Source: Peptoanaerobacter stomatis
GTDB taxonomy: Bacteria > Bacillota > Clostridia > Peptostreptococcales > Filifactoraceae
NCBI RefSeq assembly: GCF_000238095.2
Contig: NZ_JH815226.1
Span: forward strand, 36,850-100,849
Direction of reading: 5' to 3'
Length of the DNA: 64,000 bases
Made by a program: the position numbers and the translations under genes. Under the pieces are notes generated by a model that worked only from the letters and a program-made list of their open reading frames with translations, made no database searches and was not told the origin of the DNA. Within the stretch, counting starts at the first letter, position 1; every line of letters starts with the position of its first letter. Below are positions 1-8,759 of the stretch, piece by piece.

Positions 1-8
1 ACAACATA

Positions 9-38
9 ATTTACATTCCAATTTGGTGATTTTACTAT
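9..38 (-). CRISPR. Probable leader-end CRISPR repeat (one unit, array continues off the left edge)
   Basis: The 30 bases read on the minus strand end in GGAATGTAAAT, the 3' end typical of clostridial type I-B repeats. The stretch lies just beyond cas2 in the direction of cas transcription, where the array is expected. Only one unit and the first 8 bases of a would-be spacer are in the window, so periodicity cannot be shown. Identity rests on resemblance to known type I-B repeats and on position. Confidence 0.6.
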
Positions 39-214
39 AGGTTTAATTTTATATATTGAAATAACTATGTTATAGACATATGTTTTGTCTATCTACAACA
101 AAAAATTTATTTTATTATATAAAATTTAACTTTAATATTTATTTTTATTATTATATCAATATTTTTTTATCCTGTCTACCCCTTAATATTTTAATGTTTA
201 TCTGCAATCGACAG
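39..214 (-). promoter_or_regulatory. Probable CRISPR leader
   Basis: A very AT-rich non-coding stretch of about 175 bases lies between the end of cas2 and the probable first repeat. This is the position and composition of a CRISPR leader, which would hold the array promoter and the spacer integration site. No single promoter could be assigned with confidence. The call is positional. Confidence 0.4.
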
Positions 215-493
215 TTATATAAATCTGTCCGTAGCCCTAATATCCACTCCTAAAATATCTTTTTCCAACCATCTTTCATTTCTGCTTTTAAATAATATTA
301 ATGAATCCATATCTTTTCTTATTGTTTTAGATAGTCGCTTTTTTAATTCAAATAGCTGTGATTCGCTTATCTCTCCTTCAAAAACTGAATTCTGCACATG
401 TGATAAATATTTTTTACATATTTTATAAGTATCTCTCCAAATCTTTGTGCCTCCATTTTCTAATGATATATCATAAACCAGTATAATATACAT
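215..493 (-). CDS. cas2: CRISPR-associated endoribonuclease/integration protein Cas2
   Basis: Cas2 is a small ferredoxin-fold protein that forms the scaffold of the Cas1-Cas2 spacer integrase. The 92-residue product begins MYIILVYDIS, with the conserved first-strand Asp (VYD), and has the family's usual length. An ATG five codons upstream exists, but the GAGAGG ribosome binding site lies just in front of the inner ATG at 493, which fits the family N-terminus. It is the last gene of the cas operon. It is separated from cas1 by an unusually long gap of about 350 bases that holds a perfect inverted repeat. Confidence 0.95.
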   Translation of the reverse strand: MYIILVYDISLENGGTKIWRDTYKICKKYLSHVQNSVFEGEISESQLFELKKRLSKTIRKDMDSLILFKSRNERWLEKDILGVDIRATDRFI

Positions 494-588
494 CTGACAT
501 CCTCTCATTTTTTATAATAAATTTATCTTGTATTAAAAACTATTTTATAAATTAAGATATGCTCAGATTTTTTATGAACACAATTGCT

Positions 589-633
589 AACACTTTTATA
601 AACACTTGTCTTATAGGTATTTATAAAAGTGTT
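589..633. repeat. Perfect 14-bp inverted repeat between cas1 and cas2
   Basis: The arms at 589-602 and 620-633 are perfect complements (AACACTTTTATAAA and its reverse complement) around a 17-base loop. No T-run follows on either strand, so it is not a standard intrinsic terminator. It could be an RNA processing hairpin, a protein-binding palindrome or a transposon remnant. The rest of the 494-843 gap shows nothing else I can name. Confidence 0.7.
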
Positions 634-843
634 TCAAATAAATATATTTGAACATTATATAAAAAAATATATTTATTTAATTAAAATAATAGAATTATTT
701 ATAATCATAATAAAATTCTATCAAGTAATAGAAAACTAATTTTTTAAAGCAATTGTAAAAATCAAGCATAAATTTTTCAAAAAGACCCTTTCAATATATT
801 AACTTATAGAAATAATTCAAACTGTTAATATAAGTTTTAATAT

Positions 844-1836
844 TTACCACCACAATCTAAAGCTTTGATACTCTTTTTCTCCTATGAGATGTTTTATGAG
901 CTTATATGCTTCTAATCTTATCAGGTATTTATAACTTACGTCTTTTCCCAAATTTTTATGTTTTACAGTTCTTGAAAGTCTATCATCAAATTCCTTTGAT
1001 ATAATCATTGAGCCTTGTTTAGTCAATTGCAAACCGTTTAATTCTTTTATAAAATGTTTTTCACTTATTTGTAATTTATTGAACAATGAAAATATCATTC
1101 TGTCTCCAATCAGAGGTTTAAATATTTCGGCTATATCTAACGCCAATGAGAATCTTTTTGTACTTGGAACGTGGAGATAGCTTATGGTTGGATTGAGTTG
1201 TGTTATATAGATTTGAGATAATACTGTTGTATATATCATACTATTCACATAAGATATAAGCGTATTTATCATATTATCAGGTGGTCTTTTTACTCTTTTT
1301 TCAAAATCTATTTCTTGATTTATTATATCGTTCCAAGTTTTATAATAAATTTTATGTATGTTCCCCTCTATACCCATAAGTTCCTGAACATTTTTCTGCT
1401 TTTCTATGAGTCTCTTCAACTCATTAATCTGTGATGTCTGTTCTTTCAGGTCTCTTCCTCTTTCATTATAATATCTCATATTTCTTAATATTCCGTCTGT
1501 TGCTCCAAGCACAAATTCTTTTGCTAAAATAAGTCGTTTATTTTCATTTGTATAGTGTTCTACTTGATTTACAAGTAATCTTCCGGAAACATTTTTTTCT
1601 CTCGGATAATAACTTCCATTATAAAAATTATAATAGTTAAAAAAATGTATTATTATTCCATATTGAGACAATAAATTTATAAGGCTTGTATTAAATGTCA
1701 TTTCTGTCATAACATATATATCAGATATCGTTTCAATAGGAATATCTTTTTTTACTCCATCTACAGTCTTTATTTGGAGTGTATTGTCTTTTCTTTTTAG
1801 TTCTGACTCAGAATATATAAAATAACTTTTTTTCAT
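844..1836 (-). CDS. cas1: CRISPR-associated endonuclease Cas1 (type I-B)
   Basis: Cas1 is the metal-dependent integrase that inserts spacers at the leader end of the array with Cas2. The 330-residue protein begins MKKSYFIYSESELKRKDNT, typical of type I-B Cas1. It keeps the metal ligands: Glu157 in GIEGN, His222 in YLHVPS and Glu237 in DIAEIFKP. An ORF extension of 13 codons upstream exists, but AAAGGA lies 8 bases before the ATG at 1836, so the shorter start is preferred. It sits between cas4 and cas2, and a MITE-like repeat occupies the gap before it. Confidence 0.96.
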   Translation of the reverse strand: MKKSYFIYSESELKRKDNTLQIKTVDGVKKDIPIETISDIYVMTEMTFNTSLINLLSQYGIIIHFFNYYNFYNGSYYPREKNVSGRLLVNQVEHYTNENKRLILAKEFVLGATDGILRNMRYYNERGRDLKEQTSQINELKRLIEKQKNVQELMGIEGNIHKIYYKTWNDIINQEIDFEKRVKRPPDNMINTLISYVNSMIYTTVLSQIYITQLNPTISYLHVPSTKRFSLALDIAEIFKPLIGDRMIFSLFNKLQISEKHFIKELNGLQLTKQGSMIISKEFDDRLSRTVKHKNLGKDVSYKYLIRLEAYKLIKHLIGEKEYQSFRLWW

Positions 1837-1896
1837 ATTTAAAGTCCTTTTAATAAATAATATAAATTTCATCAATTTATAACGGTTAGCTAATTA

Positions 1897-2008
1897 ATAC
1901 TAAAATTCAATAGAGCAACAGAAAGATATGCTTGTGTAAATTTAATAAAATATGATACTATTTATAAATTTCTTCTATAAACCACTATTATTCTATTGAA
2001 AATTGTAT
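1897..2008 (+). repeat. MITE-like element, copy A (between cas4 and cas1)
   Basis: About 112 bp starting ATACTAAAATTCAATAGAG and ending with an imperfect inverted copy (TTCTATTGAAAATTGTAT). It aligns over its length with the copy at 27090-27204 and with the reverse complement of 51433-51547. It is non-coding and lies inside the cas operon. See the finding on the dispersed family. Confidence 0.75.
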
Positions 2009-2094
2009 AAATATTTATTTTTATAATAATGGTTAATACAATAAAAAATAATACTGCAAAAGAATTATAAAATTTAAAAATTCAAATAATTTTC

Positions 2095-2589
2095 TTAAAT
2101 TGCACAAATATCATAATATGCACATTTTTTGCATATTCCAATTTTTTTGTATTCAGGTGGAATATCCATACTTAATATATTTTTTATATTTTCCAAAATA
2201 TACTCTATTTCCTGCCTGACTTCATCTGTCAAGTATATCTCTTTTCTTTTTTTGATTAGAGGATAATCCAATATGCCATAAACATTTAAAACTCCTTGTT
2301 TTTCCAAATAATATAAATAATATTCCACTTGTTTTATTGATGCTTCTTCTATTGAGCGACTCTTTTTGACCTCATGTATTACATTTCTTTCTTTTATATA
2401 ATCAATATTTATTATATCTCTTATATTTATATGCTTATCTTCATCATTATATGTGTTTTCATCTATTGATTTGCCTATCGCTACATTTTCATCATTATGC
2501 TCCATTGTCAAATCATTGGAAAAATACCATAGTTTTCTCTTGCACACAACATAATAATATACCATGATTCCGGTTATATCTTTTTGCAT
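2095..2589 (-). CDS. cas4: CRISPR-associated exonuclease Cas4
   Basis: Cas4 is a RecB-like Fe-S nuclease that trims prespacers and helps define PAM and orientation during adaptation. The 164-residue protein has the first cluster cysteine in VVCKRKLWYF, the nuclease signature HEVKKSR near residue 93 (E-x-K), and the C-terminal cysteines in GICKKCAYYDICAI. This is the expected four-Cys arrangement for a 4Fe-4S cluster. AAAGGTG precedes the start. The cas3-cas4 gap (2590-2774) has no gene; it shows only weak likeness to a decayed copy of the MITE-like repeat. Confidence 0.94.
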   Translation of the reverse strand: MQKDITGIMVYYYVVCKRKLWYFSNDLTMEHNDENVAIGKSIDENTYNDEDKHINIRDIINIDYIKERNVIHEVKKSRSIEEASIKQVEYYLYYLEKQGVLNVYGILDYPLIKKRKEIYLTDEVRQEIEYILENIKNILSMDIPPEYKKIGICKKCAYYDICAI

Positions 2590-2774
2590 ATATTAATCAC
2601 CTTTATAATCGTAAGTTTACACTATTAAAACATTAAAAAATCAGCATAATAAAGTTTTTGTAATATTAAAATTCAGTATTATATCATTTATTAAGATAAA
2701 GAGCTTTGCTATTATATAATTTTTTTATTAGAGATTGCACTCATATAGTTAACCTAAAAATATTTTATAAATGT

Positions 2775-5153
2775 CTATATAAAATTTTCATCATCTTTAT
2801 TATCAAAATTTTCATTTTTACTTTCTTCTTCTGTAAGCCTTCTAAAACCCAATTCATCATAATGACACAAGAGTATAGGTATTGATGTATTTTTTGAAAT
2901 TTCTATATTTTCAAGGTATTTAACTTTTTCCCCTCCTAAATCATATAGGCCTACTGATACAGTATATTTCATAATATCACTTTTCAGTTCACTAAGTTCA
3001 AATAAATATTTCTTTTTTTCTTCTCTGCTCTTGTTTTTGTCATTTAAATGTTCTTTAGCAGTTTTTATTCTTTCAAATATTGAACTTATTTCTTCTTCAT
3101 TTAATAATCCATTATTAATATCTTTTGGAAAGACGTCAAAAGAAATTATATTTCTCAAATATTTTTCAGCATCTTTTGCAGAAAGTTCGTGCATATACAA
3201 TTTTGAATAATAGTCATAAGAAATCCAATATCTTTTTAAAAATACACTTTCTTTCATATTTTCTGTTGTGAGATATTCGTCTATTAGATTCAATTTATCT
3301 TCCTCAGTCAATATGCCGTCTCCATGACTTAATATGGCTTTTTTGCTAAGTTTATATATAGCTTCGTCTATAAATCCTCTTGTAGATTCTTCTTTTTCTA
3401 TCAATAATTTTCGATTTATTTCTGTAAATATGAAGCAGTTATGATCATTTATGTTTTTAGCTCCTTTTCTGTTTATTCTGCCTAATCTTTGGAACAGACC
3501 GTTCAAATCTGAAAGTTCTGTAAATATATAATCGAAATCTATATCCAAACTTGCCTCTACAATTTGTGTGCAAACCCATACTTCATCAATTTCATTTATT
3601 GTTTCATTGTCTTCTTTATAGGTTTTTCCAACAGACATTATATGATTTTCTTTTTCTTTACGCTCTAATTTTACAAATTTACTATGTAGTAAATTTATAT
3701 TATCTATTCCTTTATCTTTTAGCTCCTGATATATTTCTTGAGATTTTTTTACTGTGTTACACACTACGAGATATTTTTTACTATAGCTGTTTTTATAGTG
3801 TTCATATATTAAATCTGCATTCATCTCTTCTTCTAATATCTTTATATTGTGCCTTTTCTTATAACCTTTTATATCAGCTATATTTTTTACAAATTTATAT
3901 CTTTCAATTTTAGAAGAGCCCGCTTTCTTTAAAGACAGTAAGTCTTCTACAAATGGAGGCAGTGTGGCTGTGAATATAGATACTTTTCCGCCTATATCTA
4001 TTATATTTTGTATCCCTATAATTATACATGCCAACAAATTTGAATCATATGCTTGTATCTCATCTATAACAACTTTTGAATAACTCAGCATCGCATATTT
4101 AGGTTCAAATCCTATTGCTTTGAATATAAAGTCGAAAATTTGGTCGGGTGTTGATATATTTAAAGGTATTGAAAGTAGCTTGCTTTTTTCATAATATGCC
4201 CATATATCTTCTTCATTTTTATTATTATCATTTATTTTTTCATCATTGTATATATTGAATGTATCTCCATGCAACAAAGCTACTCTTTTTGATATATTAT
4301 CCGTTACTATATCTTTTTTCACTCTGTCATATATAGAATTTATAGCTGTTTTTAACGGGAGTATAAAAAAACCTTTATTATCTCCTATCCAACTCAATGC
4401 CGCCTCTGTTTTTCCCATACCTGTAGGTGCTACCACTATTAAATTCTTATCCTTATTGCTCATACAAAATTTTTGAATATCATTCCAAGATGCTGACGAA
4501 TTTTTATTTTTCCATTCGTCCATCATATTTTCCAAAGCATTTTGCAAGAAATCTGCACTATATTCTACATCCATATGTGCACTTGCTGCATAATCACATT
4601 TATTAAGTAATCCTAAAATTAATAATGCTTTTTTCAAAATTTTAGGATTTTCCTCCAATTCTGTTTGCAAAATAGAAATAAATTTATATAAATCTAAAAT
4701 ATTATTCTTATCAAATTCTAAATTATAACTTTTATATATTTCTTCTATGTTTTTATTCAGTGTATCTTCTTTCTCTTTAATTTCGTTGAAATTATTTTTT
4801 ACATAATAGTGATGATTTACTATTGCATATGCAGTTATATAATCTCTTTCATCATCTCCAAACCTGCACAAAAACGGAGATAATATGTTATGACCTACTT
4901 CATTTTCTTTATCAAAATATTTCTTCTTTCCTTCTTTTGCTGATAATATTCTGTTTTGAAAATATTTATTCGCTTTACCTACATCATGGCATTTTATGGC
5001 ATCTCCAAGTATTTCCGCCTTTTCATCATCTATATAGCCCAATTTTTTTAATATGCCCATCTGTTCTAAAACATTGTTTACATGAACTTCTATGCTTTCA
5101 TCTTCTTTGGCATAACAATGTTTTAATTTGTCATACAGTTTGTCATCTATCAT
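2775..5153 (-). CDS. cas3: CRISPR-associated helicase/nuclease Cas3 (HD domain plus DExD/H helicase)
   Basis: Cas3 is recruited by Cascade to nick, unwind and degrade target DNA. The 792-residue protein has an N-terminal HD nuclease domain with HD at residues 56-57 (KCHDVGK), further histidines in VGHNILSP and VNHHYY, then an SF2 helicase core. The core has Walker A APTGMGKT at about 242-249, a DEIQ box at about 364-367, FTATLPP (motif III) and QRLGRINRKG (motif VI). Nuclease and helicase are fused, and all key residues appear intact. It lies downstream of cas5 across a 150-base gap that contains a perfect 17-bp inverted repeat. Confidence 0.97.
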   Translation of the reverse strand: MIDDKLYDKLKHCYAKEDESIEVHVNNVLEQMGILKKLGYIDDEKAEILGDAIKCHDVGKANKYFQNRILSAKEGKKKYFDKENEVGHNILSPFLCRFGDDERDYITAYAIVNHHYYVKNNFNEIKEKEDTLNKNIEEIYKSYNLEFDKNNILDLYKFISILQTELEENPKILKKALLILGLLNKCDYAASAHMDVEYSADFLQNALENMMDEWKNKNSSASWNDIQKFCMSNKDKNLIVVAPTGMGKTEAALSWIGDNKGFFILPLKTAINSIYDRVKKDIVTDNISKRVALLHGDTFNIYNDEKINDNNKNEEDIWAYYEKSKLLSIPLNISTPDQIFDFIFKAIGFEPKYAMLSYSKVVIDEIQAYDSNLLACIIIGIQNIIDIGGKVSIFTATLPPFVEDLLSLKKAGSSKIERYKFVKNIADIKGYKKRHNIKILEEEMNADLIYEHYKNSYSKKYLVVCNTVKKSQEIYQELKDKGIDNINLLHSKFVKLERKEKENHIMSVGKTYKEDNETINEIDEVWVCTQIVEASLDIDFDYIFTELSDLNGLFQRLGRINRKGAKNINDHNCFIFTEINRKLLIEKEESTRGFIDEAIYKLSKKAILSHGDGILTEEDKLNLIDEYLTTENMKESVFLKRYWISYDYYSKLYMHELSAKDAEKYLRNIISFDVFPKDINNGLLNEEEISSIFERIKTAKEHLNDKNKSREEKKKYLFELSELKSDIMKYTVSVGLYDLGGEKVKYLENIEISKNTSIPILLCHYDELGFRRLTEEESKNENFDNKDDENFI

Positions 5154-5172
5154 TGTTTCACCTTGATTTTTC

Positions 5173-5239
5173 TAATTTGTAGAGTATATCTATTATATAA
5201 AAATTTAAAAATATAATTGGCAATATACTCTACAAATTA
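5173..5239. repeat. Perfect 17-bp inverted repeat between cas5 and cas3
   Basis: The arms at 5173-5189 and 5223-5239 are exact complements (TAATTTGTAGAGTATAT and its reverse) around a 33-base AT-rich loop. On the minus strand the hairpin lies after cas5 and just before the cas3 ribosome binding site. No T-run follows, so complete termination is unlikely. It could attenuate cas3, or mark an RNA processing site between the Cascade genes and cas3. Confidence 0.75.
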
Positions 5240-5304
5240 CAATTATTTATTAGATTTAAAAATATTAAGTCATATAAAAACACTATAATAAAAATTTGCT
5301 TCCA

Positions 5305-6429
5305 CTATAAAAAGCTCACTATATCTTTGTTGTCAATATCAATATATATTCCTTTAGCTTTATTTTGGTAATTATATTGACTTATATTTAGTCCAAATTC
5401 ATATCCTGATAGATATACAACTCTTTTTTTCTCAAAAACTCTCTTGTTATTTTCTATTACATAGTTCTTGTTTATATAGTATGTTGTTCCTCGTGTAGGT
5501 ACAAAGTTTACTTTGTGGGCTGATAAGTTTGATTTGATAATAGCTTTATTTTCAACAGCTTCTTTATCTACATAAGCTTTATACTTGCTTTTAATATGTT
5601 TAAAACTATCTTCTTCATCACTTATGTTCACAAATGATATTTCTATATTGTCAACAAAATCTTCACTTCTACCTACAGATGTTATGTTGTGATAATTTTT
5701 CTTTATATTATTGAGAGTTTCTTCATCACTTCTTATATGGATTACTAAGTCTACACCGTACAAAACTTCATAGCTCTTTATTGATTTTGTAAGAGAAGCA
5801 TAATATGATATAGGTTTTAAATATTCTACTTTTCTTCTTTCATCAAACTCATCTTTTATTTTTTTTATTTCATCGTTTATTTCATTTATCTTATCTGACA
5901 TATTTTTATATTCGTCTGATTTTTTATCTTTTGTTTTTTGTTCTTGTTTTATTTTTTTTATTTCATTTTTTTTTGTTGATATTTTTTGATTTATAGAAGA
6001 ATTTTCTTCTTGAAATTTTATTCTTAAATCCGATATTCTTATATATTCATCAAGCTCTTTTTCATCACAAATTTCTATAGTTATTCTTTTTTTAAAGCTG
6101 TTTCCTTGTGATTTTAATGCCTTTGCAATAACTTTATATCCATTTTCTAAGAGATCCGGATTATTCAATTTCACAAGTATCCCTCTGTCATCCATAACAC
6201 TGTTCAAAAAGCAATAGTCTGTATAAATCTCTCTTTTTATAGACTCATAACTACCTTGTATACTTATATCCATAGGTCTATACTCTTTATAATTACATGC
6301 ATTATGTATAGCACCTATTATCATTGAATAAGTTGGTAAAGGATATGTCATCTTATTGTTTACTGTTTCTTCTTTCCTGTAATGTGCCTTATTTTGATGT
6401 AATTTTAAACGCAAAACGCTATTCTTCAT
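5305..6429 (-). CDS. cas5: Cascade subunit Cas5 (Cas5t/Cst-type, type I-B) with a coiled-coil insertion
   Basis: Cas5 caps the 5' handle of the crRNA in Cascade. The N-terminus (VLRLKLHQNKAHYRK, then TYPLPTYSMIIGAIHNACNY and MDISIQG) matches the Cas5t pattern of the Tneap subtype. The protein is 374 residues, longer than the roughly 230-250 of many Cas5 proteins. The excess includes a Lys/Glu-rich predicted coiled coil at about residues 130-205, before YLKPISYYASLT. The C-terminal half carries the remaining RAMP fold. It overlaps cas7 by 11 bases, which suggests translational coupling. Confidence 0.92.
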   Translation of the reverse strand: MKNSVLRLKLHQNKAHYRKEETVNNKMTYPLPTYSMIIGAIHNACNYKEYRPMDISIQGSYESIKREIYTDYCFLNSVMDDRGILVKLNNPDLLENGYKVIAKALKSQGNSFKKRITIEICDEKELDEYIRISDLRIKFQEENSSINQKISTKKNEIKKIKQEQKTKDKKSDEYKNMSDKINEINDEIKKIKDEFDERRKVEYLKPISYYASLTKSIKSYEVLYGVDLVIHIRSDEETLNNIKKNYHNITSVGRSEDFVDNIEISFVNISDEEDSFKHIKSKYKAYVDKEAVENKAIIKSNLSAHKVNFVPTRGTTYYINKNYVIENNKRVFEKKRVVYLSGYEFGLNISQYNYQNKAKGIYIDIDNKDIVSFL

Positions 6430-7327
6430 AGTAGCTTTTCACATCCTCTTCTAAATCCTTAAAAAATTCAGATATGCTAAGTGGTGAAAATTCATTTACA
6501 ATATCTTCTTCATTTATAAAATTACCTCCTCTAAGCAATCCTACTCTATATCCGTTTTTCACCCTGTCTTTTAATCCGTTTTCTATATTGAGAGTATCTC
6601 TTTTTACATTTACTACATTGTCAAAATAATGTGTCTTATATTCTCCTATACCGCCAAATATCAAAAGCGGTTCTGCATTATCCATATTGCCTTTAACAAT
6701 TAGCGATAAGTTTTGAATGGTTTTTAATATTGAAAGAACTCTTTGAATTTTTTCACCTGTATCTGCTTGAGAAGGAGAGTTTTCATCCACTCCAACCTTG
6801 TCAAGATCTATTGTTATACTATATTTTTTCAATGATTTATCAAATTCGTATTGATACGGCATCAAACCTGAAGAATTTTCTTTTTTATCTTCATTTTCTC
6901 TATCTTTTTTAGCTTGAAAATTTATTTTATTTTCTTTTGCATATGCTGATGCAAGATATAAATTATTATGAAATCTTGTTTCATTTACGAATTCATCACA
7001 AGATACGGCATCAGTCAAATAAAACGAACTTTTTCTTATATTAGTTGTTCCTGATGTGTTCATATAACCACCTTCTAAAGCTTTACAATTGCTTATATTC
7101 ACATCATCATTTACTAATTTTTGTGCTGCTCCGTCAACAGTTACTTTTAAGTCGTCATATAGACCACTTTGTACCATTATTGCATTTTTCAAACTCTCCC
7201 TGCTTCTTGTCGCATACACCTTTCCATTTCTAAACACTTTTTGAACAGTTGATACATTGCCCAATCCTTCTCCATAATTAGATGTAATATTTGAAATTAT
7301 TGTCAACGTTAAAGCTTTATTTTTCAT
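6419..7327 (-). CDS. cas7: Cascade backbone subunit Cas7 (Cst2/DevR family, type I-B)
   Basis: Cas7 forms the helical backbone that binds the crRNA spacer. The 302-residue protein starts MKNKALTLTIISNITSNYGEGLGN, characteristic of the Cst2/DevR branch. It includes RSRESLKNAI and an internal segment (FGGIGEYKTHYFDNVVNV) typical of RAMP backbone proteins. AAGGAGG precedes the ATG. It overlaps cas8b by 11 bases upstream and cas5 by 11 bases downstream, so the Cascade genes are tightly coupled. The Cst2 identity sets the subtype as I-B Tneap-like rather than Hmari-like. Confidence 0.95.
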   Translation of the reverse strand: MKNKALTLTIISNITSNYGEGLGNVSTVQKVFRNGKVYATRSRESLKNAIMVQSGLYDDLKVTVDGAAQKLVNDDVNISNCKALEGGYMNTSGTTNIRKSSFYLTDAVSCDEFVNETRFHNNLYLASAYAKENKINFQAKKDRENEDKKENSSGLMPYQYEFDKSLKKYSITIDLDKVGVDENSPSQADTGEKIQRVLSILKTIQNLSLIVKGNMDNAEPLLIFGGIGEYKTHYFDNVVNVKRDTLNIENGLKDRVKNGYRVGLLRGGNFINEEDIVNEFSPLSISEFFKDLEEDVKSYYEE

Positions 7328-8759
7328 TTTTATTTTCCTCCTTGTTTTGACCTAATTCTTTAAAATTTAATGCGTTTACAAATGCATATGCCAAGTTTTT
7401 ATTTTTTTCAAAATCTTCAAATAAATCATAAGCAAATCCGAAGCTTACTGAACTGTAAGTAGCTAATTGCAATAATATTGAACAAAATCTGTCATAGTCT
7501 TTAAATACAAGGCAAGATATCAATTTATTTTTATAGCTTATTATTTTGTTTGACTTATCTATTCTCAGTTTTTTGTTAACTTCATTAGCTGTAGCTATTA
7601 CTCTTGCAATTTTATTAGATTTATCGCCTTTATTTTCCATAGTTTCATAATTCTCCTTATACAGTAAAATGTTAATCCTTATAAGTTGGGAAATCAAATA
7701 CCCATGCTCATTTTCAACATCTTTCAATAATTTATCAATTACAGGATCTAAATGCAAAAGATTTATTATGGAATCTACAATCATATTTAATATAGGCAAA
7801 TAATCTAATTTGCCATATTTGCAAGGATTGCTTAAAGCATTCACTATATTTTCATCCTTCATATCATCAATCGCATTAAAAATCCTTATTGCATCATCTC
7901 TTATAAACATCGTTTCAAAATAGTCATAGTCTCTCTGTTTACTTATAATTTCCACTTCATAATCTATATATTTTGCATTTTTGCTTGAAGAAAAAAACAA
8001 TTCTTTTCTTATATTCTTCTTTTCATTATCATTAAAATAATCCAAATCTATATTTTCGTTAGATTTAAGCAATTCTTTTGCATTGAAATTATTGTTTATG
8101 AAAAAAACATCTCTTGTTCTTGTAAAAGCAAAAGGTATGTAATCAAATTCAAAAACATCGTTATAAACATAAGTGTCATAATTCCAATTAAAACCGAGAG
8201 ATTTTTTCTTTTTGCCAAGATCAACATTGTATCCGAGTAATCTGCATATCTCCTGTGAATTTGAAAAAATAGAATTTATATTACAAAAATTTGCATACAT
8301 AGATTTTGCATTTCTATACGTTTCTTTTATAATCTCATACCTATTGTCTTGTATAAGATTTATGATTTCATCTTTATTTTCTCCATTAAATTTTATATTG
8401 GCAAATATTTTTTTCATTATAACGTTTGCTTTTAGTGTATCATTTATTTTTTTTATCTTTTCAGTATCAAAATTATCAGAATCCAACAAAGCTATCACTC
8501 TTTTATGGTGAAATTTATCAGAAAAAAAATGTTCTGCAAAATCTAAATACTTATTTTCATCCAATATATCTTTCTTATTATAATATATGGCATCTTTTTT
8601 ATATTCATAATCGTTTTCCTCATCATCATAGTCATAAATATAAAAATCCATATCATTATATTGGAGATATTTCATAATACCAACAGCTGCTGCAGAAAAT
8701 CTCCAATCTGAAAATTCAAGAGATGTATCGTACTTTCCATAATTCCCTGTACTTATCAT
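7317..8759 (-). CDS. cas8b: Cascade large subunit Cas8 (Cas8b1/Cst1-like, type I-B)
   Basis: The large subunit recognises the PAM and recruits Cas3. The 480-residue protein is divergent. Its assignment rests on position between cas6 and cas7, on size, and on an N-terminal pattern (MISTGNY..DWRFSAAAVGIMKYLQY) typical of Cst1-like proteins. Many Cst1 proteins carry a paired CxxC zinc site; none is visible here, only scattered single cysteines. The start overlaps the cas6 stop as ATGA. Confidence in the exact Cas8 subfamily is moderate; confidence that it is the large subunit is high. Confidence 0.85.
   Translation of the reverse strand: MISTGNYGKYDTSLEFSDWRFSAAAVGIMKYLQYNDMDFYIYDYDDEENDYEYKKDAIYYNKKDILDENKYLDFAEHFFSDKFHHKRVIALLDSDNFDTEKIKKINDTLKANVIMKKIFANIKFNGENKDEIINLIQDNRYEIIKETYRNAKSMYANFCNINSIFSNSQEICRLLGYNVDLGKKKKSLGFNWNYDTYVYNDVFEFDYIPFAFTRTRDVFFINNNFNAKELLKSNENIDLDYFNDNEKKNIRKELFFSSSKNAKYIDYEVEIISKQRDYDYFETMFIRDDAIRIFNAIDDMKDENIVNALSNPCKYGKLDYLPILNMIVDSIINLLHLDPVIDKLLKDVENEHGYLISQLIRINILLYKENYETMENKGDKSNKIARVIATANEVNKKLRIDKSNKIISYKNKLISCLVFKDYDRFCSILLQLATYSSVSFGFAYDLFEDFEKNKNLAYAFVNALNFKELGQNKEENKNEK

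Noticed and set aside
2663-2745. Possible decayed copy of the MITE-like repeat between cas3 and cas4
   Set aside because: Only the two ends (ATATTAAAATTCAGTA and TTATTAGAGATTGCAC) resemble the family and the inner part does not align, so AT-rich chance cannot be excluded.
3551-3913. Plus-strand ORFs opposite cas3 and other minus-strand genes
   Set aside because: They lie antisense to well-supported genes, have low-complexity Leu/Phe/Tyr-rich products and no ribosome binding sites.
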